From Lachnospiraceae bacterium JLR.KK002 (lineage in GTDB: Bacteria; Bacillota; Clostridia; Lachnospirales; Lachnospiraceae), in NCBI GenBank assembly GCA_036941025.1, contig JAYMNP010000001.1, positions 1,882,501 to 1,946,500 on the forward strand: a stretch of DNA of 64,000 nucleotides, in the 5' to 3' direction. The position numbers were made by a program, and so were the translations under genes. The notes beneath the pieces were generated by a model. The model saw only the letters and a list, made by a program, of their open reading frames with translations. It searched no databases and was not told the DNA's origin. Positions 15,622 to 22,421 of the stretch are shown here, piece by piece. Positions within the stretch are counted from its first letter, which is position 1. Each line of letters begins with the position of its first letter.

Positions 15622-17019
15622 TCATTCCGCTCCATCCCGTGATTCCCCGGACCCGCATGTTTTCATCACATAACAGGCCCGGCCATTTTCCTTGGCCCGA
15701 TACAGCATACTATCGGTTTCTGCCAGTATATGCGCCACATTCTGCGGAAACGCAAACTGATACGCACCTATGCTGCAGCTCACCTTTTTTCCAGGCAGTA
15801 TCCCGGAAATCACCGCCAGAAACTGTTCCAGCCGCCGGTTCAGCTCCTGGCAGGACATGGCATTTTCGATGATAACAGCAAATTCATCTCCGCCGATTCT
15901 CCCAACCGTACCGCCATCTACAAAGGTACTGTGCAGCCGCCCCGCAATTTCCTTCAGAACCCTGTCTCCCGCAGAATGGCCGAACGTATCATTGATTTCC
16001 TTAAAGTAATCCACATCCACAAACAGAAACCATCCTGCTTTTTTCCCGTCGGTACCACTGGCTTTCTGAACCTTTTCACAGTGGTAGAGAAACATTCTTC
16101 TTCCCATTACGCCGGTGAGCCCATCCATTTCTCCCCGGTATTCTTTGTAAGACATATATTTGTAAATGGAAATCAGCAAAATAACGGAGATTATATTCAG
16201 CGCCAGGGAAGCAATCAGAAACTGCATCTGCAGATGGAACAAATCAGAAGAAATCAAATCCGATACCTTCACCCCGTGCCGCTCCAGCATATAAGATTCT
16301 CTCTGGGAAAAATAGGCCGCCGCAGAAACAGCCATACCCAGCAGAAAACATTCAAATCCCATAAAAAATACATTCATTTTTCCGGAAGCATAGGGATTAT
16401 TCCCTGACTGATCTATGCACTGCCTGATATTCTGCACCGTATCTTTCTGATAAGCAGCCCACAATAATTCCACCGTAATTACACAGACCGCTGCAAAAAC
16501 TCCATCGTCCCAGTCATATTGAAAGGCTCTGCTGTAATGATACCCAAGTTCCGGAAATAAAAGTCCCATGGCTGTATAAACAAAAAGGGAATGTATCTTA
16601 GGCGCAATTGCAGAAATCACGCCAATCCACAGACGACCGTATTTTCTTTTTTTCACAAACTGAAATGCAAGCCCGATGACAAGGCCAAACAGCGCTCTTG
16701 TTCCCACGCTCAGCAAAAGACTGCCGACCGGAGAAGCACTTAAAAAAGGAGAAAAGACTGCGTCTGCCGGCATAACGTAAGAAGCAGACGCTTTATACAT
16801 ACTGGCAGCTCCAAAAACAGCCCCCATGATTACAGACTGCACGGGACCAAACACACATCCCGCCACCAGAATGGGAAGGTATGCCACCGTGACAGAAATA
16901 GGCGGTATATGCAGATATCCCAGAAACGTAAAGGACATCAGAAGTTCTATTGCAATCAGAATTCCGAAAGAATAACGGTCAAAACAGGAATCTCCCCACA
17001 CCTTTTTTATTATCTTCAT
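15622..17019 (-). CDS. Membrane-bound diguanylate cyclase
   Basis: A 465-residue protein with an N-terminal membrane sensor of about seven hydrophobic helices (FGILIAIELLMSFTFLGYL, TVAYLPILVAGCVFG, LLLSVGTRALFGLVIGLAF and others, up to about residue 270). It ends in a C-terminal GGDEF domain making cyclic di-GMP from GTP. The active site is intact: RIGGDEFAVII, preceded by FLFVDVDYFKEINDTFGHSAGD. The position of the inhibitory I-site (RxxD) reads TFVD, so product inhibition at that site is probably absent. The N-terminal helices resemble ECF-type/MASE-like sensors, which usually bind a small ligand. The start at 17019 has a GGAGAGG box; an upstream ATG at 17067 is possible. It is divergent from the phosphofructokinase gene. 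Confidence 0.9.
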   Translation of the reverse strand: MKIIKKVWGDSCFDRYSFGILIAIELLMSFTFLGYLHIPPISVTVAYLPILVAGCVFGPVQSVIMGAVFGAASMYKASASYVMPADAVFSPFLSASPVGSLLLSVGTRALFGLVIGLAFQFVKKRKYGRLWIGVISAIAPKIHSLFVYTAMGLLFPELGYHYSRAFQYDWDDGVFAAVCVITVELLWAAYQKDTVQNIRQCIDQSGNNPYASGKMNVFFMGFECFLLGMAVSAAAYFSQRESYMLERHGVKVSDLISSDLFHLQMQFLIASLALNIISVILLISIYKYMSYKEYRGEMDGLTGVMGRRMFLYHCEKVQKASGTDGKKAGWFLFVDVDYFKEINDTFGHSAGDRVLKEIAGRLHSTFVDGGTVGRIGGDEFAVIIENAMSCQELNRRLEQFLAVISGILPGKKVSCSIGAYQFAFPQNVAHILAETDSMLYRAKENGRACYVMKTCGSGESRDGAE

Positions 17020-17106
17020 TTCACGTACCTCTCCTGTCTTTCCCCGCCGGAACTTTTGTCCTGTCATTTATTTTCATATTAATCTCTGTTCAGAAACATT
17101 TCAATC

Positions 17107-17135
17107 AGTATAGTTTATTTTCCATAAAAAGTCAA
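17107..17135 (-). promoter_or_regulatory. SigA-type promoter for the diguanylate cyclase
   Basis: Minus strand TTGACT (17135-17130), 17-base spacer, TATACT (17112-17107), about 90 bases upstream of the chosen start codon and within the divergent intergenic region. Confidence 0.65.
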
Positions 17136-17186
17136 ATTTCCCAAAAAGCATATGTTCCGATATTTTTGGTAAAATCCATATCATAT

Positions 17187-17255
17187 TTGTTTGCCTTTTT
17201 CTCCAAAATATAATAAAATTTAACTGGTATGCGCAGGCAATTGCCTGTTACCAGT
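17187..17255 (+). promoter_or_regulatory. Promoter and leader hairpin for PPi-phosphofructokinase
   Basis: TTGTTT (17187-17192), 16-base spacer and TATAAT (17209-17214). The transcript then begins with a hairpin: ACTGGTA (17223-17229) pairs with TACCAGT (17249-17255) and encloses the palindrome AGGCAATTGCCT. The AAGGAGA ribosome-binding site follows at once, so the hairpin could influence initiation. Confidence 0.55.
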
Positions 17256-17275
17256 ATATGAAAAGGAGAATTCAC

Positions 17276-18499
17276 ATGAAAAATTGTATTGTTGCCCAGT
17301 CCGGAGGCCCCACAGCCGCTATCAATGCAAGCCTTGCAGGCGTTATTCAGGGTATCCTGGAGCACCCTGATTATGAGCATATCTACGGCGCCCTCAATGG
17401 GATTACCGGAATTCTGGAAAAACGTTTTCTGGACCTTACCGACGATTTCAGGGAACAGGAACATATACGCCGCCTGATGGTAAGCCCGGCCATGTACCTG
17501 GGCTCCTGCCGCTACAAACTCCCGGAACCGGAGGATGGCCAGGACACTTATGAATTTATTTTCAGGGTATTCCGGGAACTTGAAATCGCAGCCTTTTTCT
17601 ATATCGGCGGTAACGATTCCATGGACACCGTGGCCAAACTGTCCGCTTACGCCGCTGCCATAAAGAGCCCTGTCCGTATTATCGGTATTCCCAAAACTAT
17701 TGACAATGATTTATGCGTGACAGATCATACCCCTGGTTTTGGCTCGGCCGCCAAATACGTGGCTTCTTCCATGCTGGAAATTTTCCACGATATTTCCATT
17801 TATAATATGAAAAGCGTTACCATTGTGGAGATTATGGGACGTGACGCCGGATGGCTGACTGCCGCCGCAGCTCTTGCCCGAAATGAATACTGCGCCGCCC
17901 CTCACCTGATTTATCTGCCGGAGCAGCCCTTTGATACGGAAAACTTTCTGGATGATGTGAGAAGCCTTCTTCAGGAATACGACAATGTGATTGTGGCTGT
18001 CTCAGAGGGAATCCGTGACAAAAATGGGACATATATCAGTGCCTCCGGAGAAACTGCCGATAACTTTGGCCACAGCCGCCTGAGCGGAGCCGGCAAAACA
18101 CTGGAATATCTGGTGGAGGAGCGCCTGGACGTAAAAGTACGCTCCATTGAATTCAATATCCTTCAGCGCTGCAGTTCTCTGGCCGCTTCCCGGACAGATT
18201 TGGACGAATCGTTCCGGCAGGGCGTTTACGGCGTTTCTCTGGCTGCTGAAGGAAAAACCGGCCGGATGGTAATCCTCCGGCGCACCGGCGACGAGCCCTA
18301 TGAGGCTGTCTGCGGCGATGCTCCGGTATCTGAGATTGCCAACCAGGTAAAATCAGTTCCTGCAGACTTTATCAATACGCAGGGAAATGATGTAACAGAC
18401 AAGATGATTTCCTATTTGAAGCCCCTGATTCAGGGAGAGGCGGAAATTGCTTTTGAGCAGGGACTTCCCTGCTACCTTCCGATTCCGCACCTGCTGTGA
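17276..18499 (+). CDS. pfp: Diphosphate-dependent 6-phosphofructokinase
   Basis: A 407-residue PfkA-family enzyme converting fructose-6-phosphate to fructose-1,6-bisphosphate in glycolysis. The N-terminal AQSGGPTAAINASLAG is the nucleotide/PPi loop. The discriminating residues are of the pyrophosphate type: GGNDSMDT (instead of GGDGS of ATP enzymes) and PKTIDNDL (instead of PGTIDND), with the catalytic Asp in TIDND. MGRDAGWLTA and the late IEFNILQRCSS resemble the phosphate-binding region. The start at 17276 follows AAGGAGA. PPi dependence makes the step reversible and ATP-saving, common in anaerobic clostridia. Its 3' end converges on the ZIP transporter with a gap of only seven bases. Confidence 0.93.
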   Translation: MKNCIVAQSGGPTAAINASLAGVIQGILEHPDYEHIYGALNGITGILEKRFLDLTDDFREQEHIRRLMVSPAMYLGSCRYKLPEPEDGQDTYEFIFRVFRELEIAAFFYIGGNDSMDTVAKLSAYAAAIKSPVRIIGIPKTIDNDLCVTDHTPGFGSAAKYVASSMLEIFHDISIYNMKSVTIVEIMGRDAGWLTAAAALARNEYCAAPHLIYLPEQPFDTENFLDDVRSLLQEYDNVIVAVSEGIRDKNGTYISASGETADNFGHSRLSGAGKTLEYLVEERLDVKVRSIEFNILQRCSSLAASRTDLDESFRQGVYGVSLAAEGKTGRMVILRRTGDEPYEAVCGDAPVSEIANQVKSVPADFINTQGNDVTDKMISYLKPLIQGEAEIAFEQGLPCYLPIPHLL

Positions 18500-18506
18500 T
18501 TTCCTG

Positions 18507-19361
18507 CTATCCCAGCGCCACATCCATCACCATCATAATCAGAAAACCAGCCATAACACCGATGGTTCCCACATTGGATGACTCGTCAGGCTGCGCCTGA
18601 GGTATCATTTCATCCGCCACCACATAAATCATGGCGCCTGCTGCAAAAGCAAGAAGCCAGGGCATCAGCGGAACCACCGCCGCCGCTGTGAGAAATACAA
18701 GAATTCCCGCCAGAGGCTCCACAAGCCCGGACAGGCAGCCCGTGAAAAATGCTTTAAAAGCTCCCGCACCGGACTGCCGGACCGGCAGGGAAATAGCGGC
18801 TCCTTCCGGAAAGTTCTGAATTCCGATTCCCATGGCAAGACCCATGGCAGAAGCCAGATACACCGGATCCTGGGGATGCTGTCCCGCCAGGACAAAGGCC
18901 AGGCCCACCGCCATGCCCTCCGGAATGTTATGCATTGTGACTGCCAGTACCAGCAGTTTCGTCCCGTCTTTCTTCTTCTGCCCTTTCTCATACCCTCCTT
19001 CTTCTGCCAGGCAGCAGGCTGCACGACAGTCTTTGGAGAGAAGGGAACTGCATTCCCTGCTGTCTCCATGGAACCAGGGCAATGTCTTATCCACCAGATA
19101 CAGAAAGCAGCCTCCCAGGGCAAACCCTGCTGCCGGAGGCAGCCAGACAGGCATTCCCAGTTCACTGCTCTGTTCCATGGACGGAATCAGCAGAGACCAT
19201 ACAGAGGCTGCTATCATAACGCCGGAGGCAAATCCCAGGAAAGCGCGGTTCAGCTTTTCACCAATGGTCCCGCGAAAGAAAAACACCAGGGACGCTCCCA
19301 GCGAAGTCATCAGAAATGTGAATCCGGTACCGTAAAGTACCTGCATTAATATATGAATCAT
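18507..19361 (-). CDS. ZIP-family divalent metal transporter (ZupT/GufA-like)
   Basis: A 284-residue membrane transporter with eight hydrophobic segments, importing zinc or a related divalent cation. Both diagnostic ZIP motifs are present: HNIPEGMAVGLAFV in helix IV and QNFPEGAAISLP in helix V, whose His/Asn/Glu form the binuclear metal site. A cytoplasmic loop between helices III and IV (about residues 95-140) carries three to four cysteines and histidine. This length and N-terminal layout are usual for the bacterial GufA subgroup. The gene stands alone between a convergent phosphofructokinase gene and the upstream hydrolase, from which a long hairpin separates it. No Zur box was noticed in the upstream gap. 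Confidence 0.93.
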   Translation of the reverse strand: MIHILMQVLYGTGFTFLMTSLGASLVFFFRGTIGEKLNRAFLGFASGVMIAASVWSLLIPSMEQSSELGMPVWLPPAAGFALGGCFLYLVDKTLPWFHGDSRECSSLLSKDCRAACCLAEEGGYEKGQKKKDGTKLLVLAVTMHNIPEGMAVGLAFVLAGQHPQDPVYLASAMGLAMGIGIQNFPEGAAISLPVRQSGAGAFKAFFTGCLSGLVEPLAGILVFLTAAAVVPLMPWLLAFAAGAMIYVVADEMIPQAQPDESSNVGTIGVMAGFLIMMVMDVALG

Positions 19362-19412
19362 AAAAACTCCATTGCTGCATTTCTATTACTCTATGCAGAA
19401 GGGGTTTATTTG

Positions 19413-19493
19413 TTCTTCTACAGGAAAGACCTTGTCACGCTAAAGCGAGAAAGTGTCTTTCCTGTAGAAGAAAAACTAAGATGCACAGCTCGC
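19413..19493. repeat. Long perfect hairpin with 14-base tag, copy 1
   Basis: An 18-bp perfect inverted repeat, TTCTTCTACAGGAAAGAC (19413-19430) and its complement (19455-19472), encloses a 24-base loop with an inner CGCT/AGCG helix. Seven bases on is GATGCACAGCTCGC (19480-19493), which recurs exactly next to another long hairpin at 27997-28089. For the minus-strand hydrolase it would act as a terminator, though no U-tract is evident. Confidence 0.65.
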
Positions 19494-19510
19494 CAAAGCG
19501 TAAACTCGCA

Positions 19511-20446
19511 TTACATTTTCCGGCGCGATTCTCCTGTTCCCGCCACCACTTCAAAATATCTGCCGATTTCCCGCCAGGCCTCTACAGATTCCGGCATCAT
19601 CATCATGCCCATCTGGAACACATGAAACATGCCTTCGTATATGCTCAGGCGGACTTTTGCTCCCTGCTGTTTCGCTTTATAAGCCACCACAACAGAATCA
19701 CTGAGCAGCATTTCCATGGAGCCTGCCTGAATCAGCATGGGCGGAAACCCCCAGTATTCTCCGAACATGGGAGAGATATAAGGATCTCTGGGGTCGTGCC
19801 ATCCCACATAATCCCGGTTATAAATCAGGCTGTCCCTGGTCTTTCCAAACAGGGGGTCACGTTCATAATTATCCTCATAAGACGGGCCGCTGGCGGTCAG
19901 ATCTGCCCAGGGAGACATGAGAACCAGGCCTCCCGGCAGCCGTCTGTTGTGGTCTTTCAGGTACATGCAGAGGGCCAGGGCCAGACCTCCTCCCGCCGAA
20001 TCTCCGGCCACAAAAATCTGCCTGCTGTGCCATCCTGCCTGTTTCAGCCAGTCCCAGGCCTCCACTGCATCCTGCAGTGCTGCCGGATAGGGGTCCTCCG
20101 GCGCCACCCGATAATCAATGGTGAGTACGCTCATACCTCTGCTGACTTCACAGTACAGTCCCGCAAAAGAACGGTAGGCGTTACGCATGGCTCCGATATA
20201 TCCGCCTCCGTGAAGCTGCAATATCACATAATCCTGTCTTGGTGATTCCTTACTGATCAGATATTCCATCTGAAAGTTCGGCAGCCCGATTTCTTCCAGA
20301 TAAAAACAGTCCGGACAATGCCATTTGGGCTCCACCAGCTTTTTGCGCAATTCCCCCGTCTTTAATTTTCTTCCAATCAGATTGTCATTGGCCACATGGG
20401 CAATCATATCACGAATAACTTTTCCTCTGACACTGACCTCTCTCAT
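19511..20446 (-). CDS. Alpha/beta hydrolase, HSL-type esterase
   Basis: A 311-residue serine hydrolase of the hormone-sensitive lipase group. The oxyanion motif is HGGGYIGAM, the nucleophile elbow GDSAGGGLAL, and the later acid/His are expected near MLLSDSV and the closing IYEGMFHVF (His of the triad). There is no signal peptide, so it is cytosolic. The start at 20446 (MREVSVRGK) has AGGAGG; the open frame above it belongs to the antisense of the neighbouring gene. It is the last gene of a three-gene operon with a zinc-ribbon membrane protein and an HxxxDG acyltransferase, suggesting turnover of an ester or acylated lipid/alcohol; the substrate is not visible. Confidence 0.88.
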   Translation of the reverse strand: MREVSVRGKVIRDMIAHVANDNLIGRKLKTGELRKKLVEPKWHCPDCFYLEEIGLPNFQMEYLISKESPRQDYVILQLHGGGYIGAMRNAYRSFAGLYCEVSRGMSVLTIDYRVAPEDPYPAALQDAVEAWDWLKQAGWHSRQIFVAGDSAGGGLALALCMYLKDHNRRLPGGLVLMSPWADLTASGPSYEDNYERDPLFGKTRDSLIYNRDYVGWHDPRDPYISPMFGEYWGFPPMLIQAGSMEMLLSDSVVVAYKAKQQGAKVRLSIYEGMFHVFQMGMMMMPESVEAWREIGRYFEVVAGTGESRRKM

Positions 20447-20466
20447 AATTCCTCCTCTGCTTTCCC

Positions 20467-21135
20467 TTACACATGAAACCTTCTTTTTAATTCCGCCTTT
20501 GCCCGACGATCTCCGAAAATCAGCGTACCCAGCAGCATACACAGGGATACCGCCAGAGCTGTCAGGGAAAACATGGGCCTTGTGATGATTCCCAGCCACC
20601 ACAGCACAGTACAGACAATGGAAATCAGCGCTGTAAAAATCTGCATCAGCAGATAACTCTGCCAGTTGGAAGCATTTACAATCATCAGGCTGGCAATGGT
20701 AACATCCAGAAGAAGCACGGCCCCCGGCAATGCGTAATTGACCGACCATCCCCGGTAGCCTACAATATAGTCCGCCGCAATTACAAGAAGTACGGCGCCG
20801 ATCACCTGAACCACAATAACGGTCTGATACCCTTTATTTTTCTGCAGAGAATATTTCAGGGTAATATAAAAATACAAAATACAGATGCCGCTGACTGCCG
20901 ACCACCAGACGCCGTGAAAATTCAGATAATTAACAATAATCAGCGTCACTTCCGCAATAATAGCCAGAAAACTGTACAGCCGCACAATAAAATTCAGTTT
21001 CCGCACTGTGGATTTTACATCCGGATAACCGGTACAGGTTCCCGGCTCCCCGGATATTTCCAGCACACTGCTGCACAGGGGGCAGACTCTGGTATCATCC
21101 AGAATTTCCACCCTGCATTTTTTACATTCTCTCAT
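20467..21135 (-). CDS. Zinc-ribbon membrane protein (DUF6320-like)
   Basis: A 222-residue protein. It opens with a treble-clef/zinc-ribbon, CKKCRVEI...CPLC (two CxxC pairs within residues 4-21). After that come six to seven hydrophobic helices (FLAIIAEVTLIIVNYL, AVSGICILYFYI, TVIVVQVIGAVLLVIAADYIV, LLLDVTIASLMIV, ALISIVCTVLWWLG, LTALAVSLCMLLGTLIF) and a basic tail. This matches what I recall of DUF6320 proteins, which sit beside acyltransferase-like genes in Lachnospiraceae. Its start overlaps the acyltransferase stop by four bases (21132-21135, ATGA), indicating coupled translation. Function is unknown; a membrane scaffold or transporter for the neighbouring enzymes is a guess. Confidence 0.82.
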   Translation of the reverse strand: MRECKKCRVEILDDTRVCPLCSSVLEISGEPGTCTGYPDVKSTVRKLNFIVRLYSFLAIIAEVTLIIVNYLNFHGVWWSAVSGICILYFYITLKYSLQKNKGYQTVIVVQVIGAVLLVIAADYIVGYRGWSVNYALPGAVLLLDVTIASLMIVNASNWQSYLLMQIFTALISIVCTVLWWLGIITRPMFSLTALAVSLCMLLGTLIFGDRRAKAELKRRFHV

Positions 21136-22400
21136 TCGTCATATACTCCATTCGTCTCAATTCTTACCGGTATTCCATCCTGAGAAAGGCGCCGGAAAAA
21201 TCCCCGCTGCACCGACACATCCGCCAGATTGCTGCTGATGGTAAATACCAGCGTATCCCGGTAAGAACAGATGGTTCCCTTGATATTCTGCCCCTTGGAC
21301 ATGGACAGAAAAGCCCGAAACCCGTCAATATAGTCCTGGTATTCCTCCCGCACCTGAATATTTCCGATATTGGTCACTGTTGTGGTATTGGCAAGAGCGC
21401 TGCTGTGATACACATAACGTATGGCAATATTTTTAATGAACAAAGGCACGGCCCGCAGAATAAAATTCTTCTCATTGGACACATTGTAGGCAAAGAGATT
21501 TTCCAGATGTTCCCGGTTAATCTGGCCGCGCAGGCTCTCCGCCACAATCTGCACCACTTCCTCAAAGGTATAGCTTTCTTTTTCCGGCCGAAACACAGCC
21601 GATACAATCACAAAAAAATTCTTCATGGTAATGGAATCAAAATAAGGCCGCAGATTCACCGGAACACAGGAGCTGACCGGCCGCCCGGAAGGCATTCCAT
21701 GCAGGCATTCCTGATAAATACTCCACAGAAAGGAAGCCACCAGATATTCATTGATGGATACCCCGTATCCGTTGCACACCTTTTTCAGCGCCTGAATGGG
21801 CATGTATCCGTGCATAACTCCAAGCTGCAGGGGTTTTAATTTTTCCCCTTTCACCAGATAGGCCCGCTCTGTCTTGTAGCCCTTTCTGTGGCTTTTTTTG
21901 TAATTTTTCAGATAACTGTCCTCCCGGTTCAGGGATGTGTCGCTGCACAGGCCGTCCCCCATTTTTTCCTGAAGCTCCGGATGGACAAGACGGAGATACT
22001 GGTAAGTCAGTTCTTTCAGAAACGTGATTCCCCCCATTCCATCTGTCAGCACATGAAATACTTCCAGATTAATCCTGTTTTTGTAATAGTTGACCCGGAA
22101 CATGTAATTCCGGTTCCGGTTGGGGGAAATAAACTGGCAGGGGTAACGGTATTCTTCTTTCACGTCCGGAGCCGGTTTCTGGTTTGTCTCAAAATAATAC
22201 CAGAATACCCCATAACGTATGCGTACCCGGAATACGTCAAACCAGGGCAGCACCCGTTCCAGGGCTTCCTGTAATATCTCCTGCCTTATATCTTCTTTTA
22301 AAGTAACAGAAATCCGGTACACATTGCTCATACTCTCTCCTGCAATCACAGGAAACAGATGGGCGGTATTGTCCAGCTTATCCCATTTTATTTCTGCCAT
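21132..22400 (-). CDS. Condensation/acyltransferase-like protein (HxxxDG motif)
   Basis: A 422-residue protein related to the chloramphenicol-acetyltransferase / condensation-domain superfamily (alcohol acetyltransferase-like). The catalytic HxxxDG is seen in EVFHVLTDGMGG (about residue 138). A later NLRPYFDS and the DFxxG-like tail strand are compatible with this fold. There is no signal peptide or membrane helix. It is the first gene of the operon with the zinc-ribbon membrane protein and the HSL-type esterase, and begins 21 bases after the hybrid kinase gene ends, so all four may be on one transcript. The likely reaction is acyl transfer to an alcohol or lipid; substrates are not predictable from the sequence. 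Confidence 0.8.
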   Translation of the reverse strand: MAEIKWDKLDNTAHLFPVIAGESMSNVYRISVTLKEDIRQEILQEALERVLPWFDVFRVRIRYGVFWYYFETNQKPAPDVKEEYRYPCQFISPNRNRNYMFRVNYYKNRINLEVFHVLTDGMGGITFLKELTYQYLRLVHPELQEKMGDGLCSDTSLNREDSYLKNYKKSHRKGYKTERAYLVKGEKLKPLQLGVMHGYMPIQALKKVCNGYGVSINEYLVASFLWSIYQECLHGMPSGRPVSSCVPVNLRPYFDSITMKNFFVIVSAVFRPEKESYTFEEVVQIVAESLRGQINREHLENLFAYNVSNEKNFILRAVPLFIKNIAIRYVYHSSALANTTTVTNIGNIQVREEYQDYIDGFRAFLSMSKGQNIKGTICSYRDTLVFTISSNLADVSVQRGFFRRLSQDGIPVRIETNGVYDE

Positions 22401-22421
22401 TATTCCTAAACTCCTTATCCC

